The notes beneath the pieces are model-generated. The model saw only the letters and a list, made by a program, of their open reading frames with translations, searched no databases and was not told the origin of the DNA. DNA of 64,000 bases from Nonomuraea angiospora (GTDB lineage: Bacteria > Actinomycetota > Actinomycetes > Streptosporangiales > Streptosporangiaceae). Numbering within the stretch: position 1 is the stretch's first letter; each line of letters opens with the position of its first letter. Shown here piece by piece: positions 1 through 6,378 of the stretch. The DNA lies in contig NZ_JADBEK010000001.1 of NCBI RefSeq assembly GCF_014873145.1, forward strand, positions 7,316,001 to 7,380,000, given 5' to 3'. A program made the translations under genes and the position numbers.

Positions 1-1228
1 CGGTGACGGGCGCGCCGTCCTTCACGGGCACGGGTTCCATGTCGCCGCACACCAGGACGGTCCCGGCCGCCGTGCGCTCCAGCCCGACGTAGGCGTAGGT
101 GAACCCGAGCACGACCAGTCCCGCCCGGCCCTCGCCGTCCAGGGTGAGGCCGGCGGTGACCGTACACGGGTCGCCGGGCAGCCGCTGCCCGAGCACGGAC
201 GGGCGCTCCCTGAGGTCCTCCGGCCCCGGCGCGCAGGCCAGGCGGAGGGTGCCGTCCCGCAGCTCCCACCAGGAGGGGTCGGGGTTGGCCTGCCAGCTCC
301 ACTGCAGCCCCAGCTCGGGCCCGGCGAAGTCGTCGGAGGTGGCGGGCTCGGCCGGCGTGCCGCCGGGGACGGGCACGGGGCCGCCGGGCACCGGCTCGCC
401 GTCCGCGCCCATGACCGGCCAGCCGTCCTCCCAGGTCATGGGCTGCAGGTGGACGACCCTGCCGTAGGCGCCGCGGTCCTGGAAGTGCATGAACCAGTGC
501 TCGCCCGACGGGGTGTCCACCCAGCCGCCCTGGTGCGGCCCGTTCACGTCGGTGCCGCCCTGCTCCAGCACGATCCGGTCCTCGTACGGACCGAAGATCG
601 AGCTCGCCCGGAACACCGACTGCCAGCCCTGCTCCACTCCGCCCGCCGGGGCGAAGATCCAGTACGTGCCGTCGCGCTTGTAGAGCTTGGGCCCCTCCAG
701 CGTCCGGTATCCGGGCAGCAGGTCGGCGTCGATGATCAGCGTGCCCTCGTCCAGCACCTCGCGGGCGTCCGGCGACATGCGGTGCAGGGTGAGCCGGTTG
801 TTGACGCCGGCGCGGCTCTTGGCCCAGCCGTGCACCAGGTACGCCTGGCCGTCGTCGTCCCACAGCGGGCACGGGTCGATGAGCCCCGCGCCCGGCTTGA
901 CCACGTGCGGCGCGGTCCACGGACCCCGCGGGTCCTGCGCGCTCACCACGTGGATCCCCACGTCGGGGTCGCCGTAGAAGATCCAGAACCGGCCGTCGTG
1001 GTGGCGCAGCGAGGGCGCCCAGACGCCGCACCCCGGTCGCACGTCGTCATAGCCGCTCGTCACGGCGTGCCCGATGATCGTCCAGTTGACCAGGTCGCGC
1101 GAGTGCAGGATCGGCAGGCCCGGGACCTTGGTGAACGTGGAGGCGGTCAGGTAGAAGTCCGCGCCGACGCGGATCACGTCGGGGTCGGACCAGTCGGCGT
1201 TCAGCACGGGGTTGCGGTAGGTCGTCAT
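1..1228 (-). CDS. GH43 family glycosidase (beta-xylosidase/arabinosidase type), C-terminus cut by window edge
   Basis: The start is ATG at 1228 with AAGGAG 7 bases upstream; the frame stays open to base 1, so the 3' end lies outside the window. The five-bladed GH43 signature residues are visible: the base Asp in NADWSDPDV near residue 15, the Asp in GLIDPCPLWDDDG, and the acid Glu in YRTLEGPKLYK near residue 176. After about residue 300 a beta-sandwich accessory domain begins (DDFAGPELGLQWSW), usual for GH43 xylosidases. No signal peptide is present, so the enzyme probably acts in the cytoplasm on imported xylo- or arabino-oligosaccharides. It is divergent from a LacI regulator and has a LacI-type palindrome just upstream. 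Exact substrate cannot be told from sequence. Confidence 0.9.
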   Translation of the reverse strand, partial: MTTYRNPVLNADWSDPDVIRVGADFYLTASTFTKVPGLPILHSRDLVNWTIIGHAVTSGYDDVRPGCGVWAPSLRHHDGRFWIFYGDPDVGIHVVSAQDPRGPWTAPHVVKPGAGLIDPCPLWDDDGQAYLVHGWAKSRAGVNNRLTLHRMSPDAREVLDEGTLIIDADLLPGYRTLEGPKLYKRDGTYWIFAPAGGVEQGWQSVFRASSIFGPYEDRIVLEQGGTDVNGPHQGGWVDTPSGEHWFMHFQDRGAYGRVVHLQPMTWEDGWPVMGADGEPVPGGPVPVPGGTPAEPATSDDFAGPELGLQWSWQANPDPSWWELRDGTLRLACAPGPEDLRERPSVLGQRLPGDPCTVTAGLTLDGEGRAGLVVLGFTYAYVGLERTAAGTVLVCGDMEPVPVKDGAPVT

Positions 1229-1251
1229 CCCTCACTCCTTGGCGGCACCTG

Positions 1252-1267
1252 CTGCAATCGGTTGCAG
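1252..1267. promoter_or_regulatory. LacI-type operator between GH43 and lacI genes
   Basis: CTGCAATCGGTTGCAG is a 16-base near-palindrome (only the central pairs break symmetry) of the TGCAA-N4-TTGCA kind bound by LacI-family repressors. It lies 23 bases upstream of the GH43 start and about 140 bases upstream of the lacI start, where it could block the GH43 promoter. Confidence 0.65.
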
Positions 1268-1408
1268 GAAACGTCGCACCCGCACGTACGTGCCGTCAAA
1301 TGGCCCGGGTGCCCGCAGGCGGCCGGGAGCAGGCCGTCCTGGCTGAAATTCGAAATTTTCGGGGCGCTGGCCTGGCGATTCCCAGGCGCGGCGGGGAGAG
1401 TGGGGGTC

Positions 1409-2431
1409 ATGACGGTCGAGGACCAGCCCCCGCAGTTGCCCAAACTGGCCGTGATCGCCCGCGAGGCCGGTGTATCCGTTGCAACCGTTTCCAAAGCCCT
1501 CAACGGCCGCTCCGACGTCTCCGCCCACACCCGCCGGCTCGTCGCCGAGGTGCTGGAGCGGCGCGGCTACCCCCGGCAGCGGGTCCGGCCCGCGCGGGGC
1601 AGCATGGTGGACGTCATGCTGCAGGCCCTCGACTCGCCGTACGCGCTGGCGATCCTGGGCGGGGTGGAGGACGCGGCCTGGCGGGCGGGCGTGGACCTGG
1701 TGGTCTCGGCCGTCTGCGACCGCACCAGGCACGGCCAGCCCCCGCCCGCGTGGCTGGACCGGATCGGCGCCCGCGACAGCGCCGGCGTCCTGCTCGTGCG
1801 CACGTCGCCGACCGCCGCGCAGCGGGCCTGGCTGGCCGACCGGGGGATCCCCGCGGTGATCGTCGACCCGCGCCGCAAGCCGCCGTCCGGCCTGCCCGCC
1901 GTCGCCTCGGCCAACCGGGACGGCGCGCGGGCGGCCACCGAGCACCTGATCGCCCTCGGTCACTCGCGGATCGCCGTCGTCGCGGGCCGTCCCGGGGTCC
2001 CGTGCGCGACCGAACGGCTGGCCGGTTACCGCCAGGCCATGGCCGCCGCCGGGCTCCGGGCCGACCCCCGGTGGGAGGTGTGCGGCTACTTCCAGCAGGG
2101 CGACGCCCTGCGAGCCACCCGCCGCCTGCTCGCCTCCCTCCCCCATCCGCCGACCGCCGTCCTCGCCTGCTCGGACTCCATGGCCGTCGGGGTGTACCAG
2201 GCGCTGGGCGAGCACGGGCTGCGCGTGCCCGACGACGTGAGCGTGGTCGGCTTCGACGACTCCTGGGCCGCCGCGCACGTCGCGCCGGCCCTCACCACGG
2301 TCCGCCAGCCCTGGCCCGAGCTGGGCGCGGCGGCGCTGACGGCGTTGCTCACCGACGGCGCCCCGGCCCGGATCGAACTGCCCACGGAGCTGGTCATCCG
2401 CTTGAGCACCGCTCCACCCCGGCCGTCCTGA
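1409..2431 (+). CDS. LacI family transcriptional regulator
   Basis: Predicted 340 aa. The LacI helix-turn-helix is at residues 11-32 (VIAREAGVSVATVSKALNG), followed by a hinge and a periplasmic-binding-protein-like sensor domain ending near VRQPWPELG. The open frame extends far upstream, but that part is the antisense shadow of the GH43 gene; ATG 1409 sits after a GGGGAGAG ribosome site and places the HTH at the N-terminus as usual. It is divergent from GH43, so it probably represses that gene until a sugar ligand binds. Confidence 0.9.
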   Translation: MTVEDQPPQLPKLAVIAREAGVSVATVSKALNGRSDVSAHTRRLVAEVLERRGYPRQRVRPARGSMVDVMLQALDSPYALAILGGVEDAAWRAGVDLVVSAVCDRTRHGQPPPAWLDRIGARDSAGVLLVRTSPTAAQRAWLADRGIPAVIVDPRRKPPSGLPAVASANRDGARAATEHLIALGHSRIAVVAGRPGVPCATERLAGYRQAMAAAGLRADPRWEVCGYFQQGDALRATRRLLASLPHPPTAVLACSDSMAVGVYQALGEHGLRVPDDVSVVGFDDSWAAAHVAPALTTVRQPWPELGAAALTALLTDGAPARIELPTELVIRLSTAPPRPS

Positions 2432-2779
2432 CCACTTTGTGGGGACCAGGGACCGATGCGGTTCTGTACACAAAGATCGCTGCGGATCGGCGGATCATCC
2501 TGACCGTTTCCACAAAACGCGAATCTGGAGGTGCGAATCATTCCACGTGCTCCCGCAGCCTGAGCCTGATTTATCCCGCGAGATGAAGTGCGACCACCAG
2601 CAGCATCAGACGGGTCCACCACCCGGCAGGCCCGATCTTTATCTCGTGAATTCTTACGCTGCTCGGGTCAAAGCTGAGGCCGTAATGACGGGTGCCGCGC
2701 CCTATGCGTGACGCTTATTCATGAGGGCGACCGAGAGGTCCCAGCGTCGGCTCTGCGCCGATGCAGGCGTGCTGCGCCG
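2432..2779. other. intergenic stretch with a decayed copy of a toxin-antitoxin promoter
   Basis: No convincing gene is seen. Bases 2453-2475 (around GTTCTGTACACAAAGAT) closely resemble bases 2880-2900 in front of the antitoxin gene (GCTCTGTACAGAAAGAT), including one TGTACA core at 2465-2470. The rest has mixed, lower-GC sequence unlike the flanking genes and looks like eroded accessory DNA. Confidence 0.4.
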
Positions 2780-2880
2780 CCAGAATGGCGGACCGCAGGG
2801 GCGCAGCGAGGGCACCCACACGCCGCGACCCGGCCGCCTGTCGTCATAGCCGCTCGTCACGGTGTGCTCGGTGATCGGCG
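2780..2880 (-). pseudogene. fragment of a GH43 gene
   Basis: These 101 bases align without gaps to 983-1083 of the GH43 gene at roughly three quarters identity and in the same orientation. Read on the minus strand they encode VTSGYDDRRPGRGVWVPSLR, matching VTSGYDDVRPGCGVWAPSLR of the intact enzyme. There is no start or remainder of the gene, so this is a remnant of a paralogous copy rather than a recent duplicate. Confidence 0.75.
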
Positions 2881-2886
2881 CGGCTC

Positions 2887-2904
2887 TGTACAGAAAGATG
2901 TACA
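2887..2904. promoter_or_regulatory. YefM-type autoregulatory operator (two TGTACA cores)
   Basis: TGTACA occurs at 2887-2892 and 2899-2904, 12 bases apart, ending 8 bases before the antitoxin start. The E. coli yefM-yoeB operator is known to use TGTACA cores at a 12-base centre-to-centre distance, bound by YefM and the YefM-YoeB complex. The spacing match suggests the same autoregulation here. Confidence 0.65.
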
Positions 2905-2912
2905 GTTGATGT

Positions 2913-3221
2913 ATGACTGGCCTGCACCACGCTACCGAGTTGAGCGTCACAGAGGCGGCCCAGCGAGGTGTTGCCCGCCTGGTAGCTGAGGCGGAGCAAG
3001 GGACCGATCTGGTGGTCACCCGCCGGCATCAGCCGGTGGCGGCCGTGGTGAGCATCCGCCGGCTCAACGAGTTGGAGGAGGCGGCGGCTGATCTGCGCGA
3101 TCTGGCGCTTGTGCTCGCTCGGTCGGTCACGGACACGGGGGCGCGGGTCTCGCTCGATGAGGTGGTGGCCGCTTTCGGGCACACTCGCGAGTCGCTGGCC
3201 GCCATCCCAGACGACGAGTGA
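2913..3221 (+). CDS. type II antitoxin, Phd/YefM family
   Basis: 102 aa. The N-terminal half has the Phd/YefM fold pattern (LSVTEAAQRGVARLVAEAEQGTDLVVTRRHQPVAAVVS), the DNA-binding dimer part; the C-terminal half is the presumed flexible toxin-neutralising segment. It lies 3 bases upstream of the toxin gene, the normal antitoxin-first order. Paired TGTACA sites overlap its promoter, consistent with self-repression. Confidence 0.85.
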   Translation: MTGLHHATELSVTEAAQRGVARLVAEAEQGTDLVVTRRHQPVAAVVSIRRLNELEEAAADLRDLALVLARSVTDTGARVSLDEVVAAFGHTRESLAAIPDDE

Positions 3222-3224
3222 GCC

Positions 3225-3743
3225 GTGTCCGACGTCGTCTTCACGGCGCCGGCGGTCGATGACCTCCGGCGCATCGGCCCAGACGCGGTGCCCAAGGTGC
3301 TCAAGAAGATCCTTCTCCTGTTGGACTACCCTGAGGCTGGTTACCCGCTCGGTGGGGGACTGACCGGTTTTCGGAAGCTTGTGGTCGGTCGCAACACGTG
3401 GCGTGTCGTCTACCGCATCACCGACGACAAGTCGGTGGAGATCTGCGAGGTGTGGGCTGTCGGTGAGCGAGCCGACGCGGAAGTCTACGCCGAGGCGGCG
3501 GCGAGGGTTCGCGAGGCGGGTACCGACCGTCCGGAGATCATCCAGCTCGGCCAGGTGATCGAGCGTCTTGGCACGCTGGCCGATCACATTCGGGTGAAGA
3601 AGGCGCCGTCTAGAGAACCGGTTCCAGATTGGCTCGCGGACCGGTTGATCTACACGGTCGGGATGGCCCGCGAGGATGTTGCCGCTCTGGATCTCCAAGA
3701 GGCGGTCGACTTGTGGGCTGAGCACCGGTCCAAGCCCCATTAG
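3225..3743 (+). CDS. type II toxin, RelE/ParE superfamily, with long C-terminal extension
   Basis: 172 aa, GTG start 3 bases after the antitoxin stop. Residues 1-85 fit the RelE/ParE fold (VVFTAPAVDDLRRI, then GFRKLVVGRNTWRVVYRI and VEICEVWAVGERAD), typical of ribosome-dependent mRNA interferases or gyrase poisons. Family members are usually 80-110 aa; residues 86-172 are an extra, mostly helical, charged segment (EIIQLGQVIERLGTLADHI, DWLADRLIYTVGM) I do not recognise. The extension is in a clean open frame and ends before a terminator, so it is not read-through. Confidence 0.8.
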   Translation: MSDVVFTAPAVDDLRRIGPDAVPKVLKKILLLLDYPEAGYPLGGGLTGFRKLVVGRNTWRVVYRITDDKSVEICEVWAVGERADAEVYAEAAARVREAGTDRPEIIQLGQVIERLGTLADHIRVKKAPSREPVPDWLADRLIYTVGMAREDVAALDLQEAVDLWAEHRSKPH

Positions 3744-3877
3744 GTCGCATATCGGCAGCGGTTTCTGAAAGCCGATATCCCCCTGCTCCCCGGCCCAGGA
3801 ATTCTCCGAAGGCGAGCCGGTCCGGGGTGGGCAGCAGGCGGCCCACTGTCCAACCGGTCAACGGGCGGGGCCCGATG

Positions 3878-3929
3878 GCGCCGGAGGCGCGGGGGTGCGC
3901 CGGAGGCGCGGGGGTGCGCCGGAGGCGCC
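3878..3929. repeat. 19-bp tandem repeat, 2.7 copies
   Basis: The unit GCGCCGGAGGCGCGGGGGT occurs at 3878-3896 and 3897-3915, with a partial third copy to 3929. The gene-free stretch 3744-4047 also holds two loosely similar blocks (near 3830-3880 and 3991-4040, sharing GGGCGGG and CAGCAGGC). No gene is seen in it. Confidence 0.75.
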
Positions 3930-3971
3930 TGAATAAGGGCGTCTGAGCCCTTGCGCGAAGCGCCTCCGGCG
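3917..3971. terminator. bidirectional terminator candidate between convergent genes
   Basis: CGCCGGAGGCG (3917-3927) pairs with CGCCTCCGGCG (3961-3971), enclosing a second hairpin AAGGGC-GTCTGA-GCCCTT (3935-3952). It lies between the toxin gene end and the convergent secreted-protein gene end. The left arm is built from the third copy of the 19-bp repeat. Confidence 0.55.
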
Positions 3972-4047
3972 AAGCCCTTTGTCTGGGGCGGGTGTCAGCA
4001 GGCCCACCATCCAGACGGGTAACGGGCGGGTGGCCCCGGCCCACCTA

Positions 4048-4659
4048 CTACTTGCCGTCGTGGTCGTGGTGGCGCTGCGAGCGGGGGGCCACCACGTCGA
4101 AAGAGGCCGTGGCGGTCTGGTTGCCGACCTTGACGGTCACGGTCTCGCTGCCGGGCTTGGCCTTGGACGGCACGGTCAGCGTCTTGGTGGCCTTGCCGCC
4201 GGAGAGCGCCACGCGGTAGCTCTTGCCCTCGGGGCCGGTCACGATCGCCGTGCCGGAGCGCAGGCCCTTGGCGGTGATCGTCACGTCGTACGAGTCGCCG
4301 GCGCGCACCCGGTCAGGGTCCACAGAGACCTTCAGCTCGACCTTGCGGACGTCGTCGCGGCCCTTGGCGAGCTGGTCCTGGGACACGGTGGGCGTGACGG
4401 GGTTCGAGCGCGTCGGCCGCGGGGCCGTGACAGTGGCCGCCGGCCGCGGGGCCGTGACGGTGGCGGCCGGCCGCGGGGCCGTGACGGTGGCGGCCGGCCG
4501 CGGGGCCGTGACGGTGGCCGCCGGCTGCGGCCGGGCGTCGGCGAAGGCGGTGCCCGACAGGGGCAGCGTCAGCAGGGCGGCGCCGGCGAGGGTCATGGCG
4601 AAAGGCTTGGAGAAGCGCACTGGATATGAGTCCAATCCGGGACGGACCTGGCCGAACAT
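4048..4659 (-). CDS. secreted protein with ATVTAPRPA repeats and an Ig-like domain
   Basis: Up to 203 aa. A signal peptide ends at GTAFA-DA (residues about 22-41). ATG 4659 has GGGGGC upstream; GTG 4620 is an alternative giving a shorter, more typical signal sequence. After cleavage come four 9-residue repeats PAATVTAPR encoded by a 27-bp tandem repeat, then a spacer, then a beta-rich domain of about 90 residues (VELKVSVDPDRVRAGDSYDV to TATASFDVV) that resembles bacterial Ig-like folds. The tail RSQRHHDHDGK is His-rich. No enzymatic motif; a cell-surface or secreted structural role is inference. Confidence 0.7.
   Translation of the reverse strand: MFGQVRPGLDSYPVRFSKPFAMTLAGAALLTLPLSGTAFADARPQPAATVTAPRPAATVTAPRPAATVTAPRPAATVTAPRPTRSNPVTPTVSQDQLAKGRDDVRKVELKVSVDPDRVRAGDSYDVTITAKGLRSGTAIVTGPEGKSYRVALSGGKATKTLTVPSKAKPGSETVTVKVGNQTATASFDVVAPRSQRHHDHDGK
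4415..4522. repeat. 27-bp in-frame tandem repeat, 4 copies
   Basis: Four near-identical 27-base units start at 4415, 4442, 4469 and 4496 and encode the PAATVTAPR repeats of the secreted protein. The copies differ at one or two bases, suggesting recent slippage or expansion. Confidence 0.85.
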
Positions 4660-4787
4660 CTGAATTCAGCCCCCGAAGGTCCTCCCTCGCCGATCACCCT
4701 GCCGAGCCGATCTGAGAAACGCCTGTACGCATCTTTTGTATTGGATAAGCACAGGTAGCGGCCTCGACCGGGATCGTTCGGAGCGGC

Positions 4788-4803
4788 TCACAGGCGATTC
4801 ACA
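4788..4803 (+). promoter_or_regulatory. 11-bp-spaced direct repeat, candidate OmpR-family site
   Basis: TCACA at 4788-4792 recurs at 4799-4803, 11 bases apart, in the promoter of the response regulator gene. OmpR/PhoB regulators bind such tandem half-sites on one DNA face, so autoregulation is plausible but unproven. Confidence 0.4.
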
Positions 4804-4849
4804 AGCAGGAATCATCAAACCTTCATAGAGGGAGGCCATCGTCACGGAT

Positions 4850-5563
4850 ATGCAGACGACCAGCCGATCGGACGGCAGCTCGATCAACGTCCTCGTGGTG
4901 GATGGCGGGCCCTCGCTGACCACGCTCCTTTCCACGGTCATGCGCAAGGAGTCCTGGGACGTCCGCGGTGCGCACAACGGCAGCGAGGCCATCCGCGCGG
5001 CGCGGGGGTTCCGCCCTGACGCGATCGTCCTGGACGTCATGCTGCCCGATCTGGACGGGATCCGGCTCCTTCCCCGGCTGCGCGCGGTGCTGCCGGGCGT
5101 GCCGATCCTGTTCCTGACCGCTCTGGACTCGCTCCAGGACCGGCTCGTCGGCCTGCGGACCGGCGCCGACGACTACGTCACCAAGCCGTTCAGCCTGGAG
5201 GAGGTCGTCATCAGGCTGCGGGGCCTGCTGCGCCGCCCGGGCGCGGCCCGGGCGCGGGCGGACGCCGGCCTCATGGTCGGGGACCTCACGCTGGACCAGC
5301 AGAACCACAAGGTACGGCGGGCCGGCAAGGAGATCAGGCTCACGCCCACGGAGTTCGAGCTGCTGCGCTTCCTCATGCACCACCCGGGCCGGGTGCTCAG
5401 CAAGTCGCAGATCCTCGACCGGGTGTGGGCCTACGACTTCGGCGGCCAGAGCAACGTCGTCGAGCTGTACATCTCCTACCTCCGGCGCAAGATCGACGCG
5501 CAGCGGCAGCCGATGATCCACACTGTGCGCGGGGTGGGCTACACGCTCCGGCCCTCCGGATGA
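4850..5563 (+). CDS. OmpR/PhoB family response regulator, orphan
   Basis: 237 aa. Receiver domain at residues 12-125: phosphoacceptor Asp in IVLDVMLPD, Thr in LFLTA, Lys in VTKPF. The usual acidic pair is altered: VVDGGPSL instead of VVDDxPxL, so one metal-binding acidic residue is Gly. The winged-helix domain (residues 140-235) is complete, with LTPTEFELL, SNVVELYISYLRRKI and TVRGVGY. No histidine kinase lies beside it, so phosphorylation may come from elsewhere or be altered. ATG 4850 follows GAGGGAGG. Confidence 0.9.
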   Translation: MQTTSRSDGSSINVLVVDGGPSLTTLLSTVMRKESWDVRGAHNGSEAIRAARGFRPDAIVLDVMLPDLDGIRLLPRLRAVLPGVPILFLTALDSLQDRLVGLRTGADDYVTKPFSLEEVVIRLRGLLRRPGAARARADAGLMVGDLTLDQQNHKVRRAGKEIRLTPTEFELLRFLMHHPGRVLSKSQILDRVWAYDFGGQSNVVELYISYLRRKIDAQRQPMIHTVRGVGYTLRPSG

Positions 5564-5700
5564 CGATGTCGCCGGGCCGGACCCGGAAGTAGTTTTTGCG
5601 CCGAGTTATCGCGACCCTTTCGAGGGCTTTCCGTGACAGGCCGTCCACCGATGCTACGTTTCAGTGGATCATGTCGCGTGAAATGGCAGGCAGCGCATTG

Positions 5701-6087
5701 ATGGCATTCGTACGGATTATTACGGGCGTCGTGCTGGGGTGCGGTGTGCTGCTGTCCCCGGCCGCCGCGTCGGCCGAGCCGCCACCCAGCGGGAGTTCCC
5801 TGCTCACCGAGCTGGTCGGCGCGGATCTCGGCACGGTGCTCAGGGCGCTTCCCGGAGTTTTCTGTGGAAATCGGCTGGTCGCCTACAACTCGCCGTCGCC
5901 CAATTCTCCGACCAAGTGCGTGAACGGCGCGGAGAACAGCGGTAACTCCACCAACAGCGGGAACTACCACAATGAGGGAAATCCCATCAACAGCGGCAAC
6001 TTCGAGAATGCGAACGGCTCCGTGGACAGCGGCAACACCATCGGCGGCGGCAACAACGCCGACGGCTCCCAGTCCATTTCCCGGTGA
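5701..6087 (+). CDS. small secreted protein with NSGN repeats (copy 1)
   Basis: About 128 aa from ATG 5701 (GGCAGG upstream); ATG 5671 or 5683 are possible longer starts. A clear signal peptide ends at SAAASA-EPP type sequence (LLSPAAASAEPP). One Cys pair flanks a short central part (FCGNRLVAYN, TKCVNG). The C-terminal third is a low-complexity Asn/Ser/Gly run with repeated NSGN: ENSGNSTNSGNY, INSGNFENANGSVDSGNTI. I recognise no family; the pattern recalls NxGxxNxG repeats of mycobacterial PPE-MPTR proteins but is much shorter. A second gene of the same type starts 6 bases downstream. Confidence 0.7.
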   Translation: MAFVRIITGVVLGCGVLLSPAAASAEPPPSGSSLLTELVGADLGTVLRALPGVFCGNRLVAYNSPSPNSPTKCVNGAENSGNSTNSGNYHNEGNPINSGNFENANGSVDSGNTIGGGNNADGSQSISR

Positions 6088-6093
6088 CCGGCG

Positions 6094-6378
6094 ATGAGCG
6101 TCTTCAGGCGGCGAACCGGGACGGTCGCGGCACAGCTCGCGCTGATGTTGGCGCTGCCGCCCGCCCTCCCCGCTCTCGGGCACGGGATCCCCAAGGACAG
6201 CGGCAACTCCTGGAAGAGCGGCAACTACCGGAGCGTGGGCCGGCAGCTGAACAGCGGTAACTTCGCGAACACGAACGGCTCCGTGAACAGCGGCAACACC
6301 ATCGCCGGCAGCAGCAACAACGCCAACGGGCCCCAATGCGTCGTCGTACGCAGAGCCGTCGTCAAGGGCGGCTGCTGA
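6094..6378 (+). CDS. small secreted protein with NSGN repeats (copy 2)
   Basis: 94 aa. An N-terminal signal peptide (FRRRTGTVAAQLALMLALP to PALGHG) is followed almost directly by the repeat part: SGNSWKSGNYRS, LNSGNFANTNGSVNSGNTI, then a short tail VVVRRAVVKGGC with two Cys in all. NSGNF-N-NGSV-SGNTI is shared nearly word for word with the preceding gene, so the two are paralogues in one transcript. The last 17 bases overlap the 3' end of the convergent FAD monooxygenase gene. Function unknown. Confidence 0.7.
   Translation: MSVFRRRTGTVAAQLALMLALPPALPALGHGIPKDSGNSWKSGNYRSVGRQLNSGNFANTNGSVNSGNTIAGSSNNANGPQCVVVRRAVVKGGC

Noticed and set aside
449..1408. Long N-terminal extension of the LacI frame
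   Set aside because: It is the antisense shadow of the GH43 gene; the HTH belongs at the N-terminus and ATG 1409 has a ribosome site.
1484..1498. Second LacI-like operator TTGCAACCGTTTCC inside the lacI gene
   Set aside because: The bases encode the conserved HTH residues V-A-T-V-S, so the match is explained by coding constraint.
2439..2711. 90-residue open frame downstream of lacI
   Set aside because: No ribosome site, composition unlike the neighbouring genes, and overlaps a decayed promoter copy; no family resemblance.
3878..3971. Tandem and inverted repeats as a CRISPR or integron attC site
   Set aside because: Only 2-3 contiguous units without spacers, and the inverted arms fit a terminator between convergent genes.
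5930..6345. Repeated AACAGCGGCAAC DNA as a possible CRISPR or attachment array
   Set aside because: The repeats follow codons for NSGN in two open frames with signal peptides; no uniform spacers.
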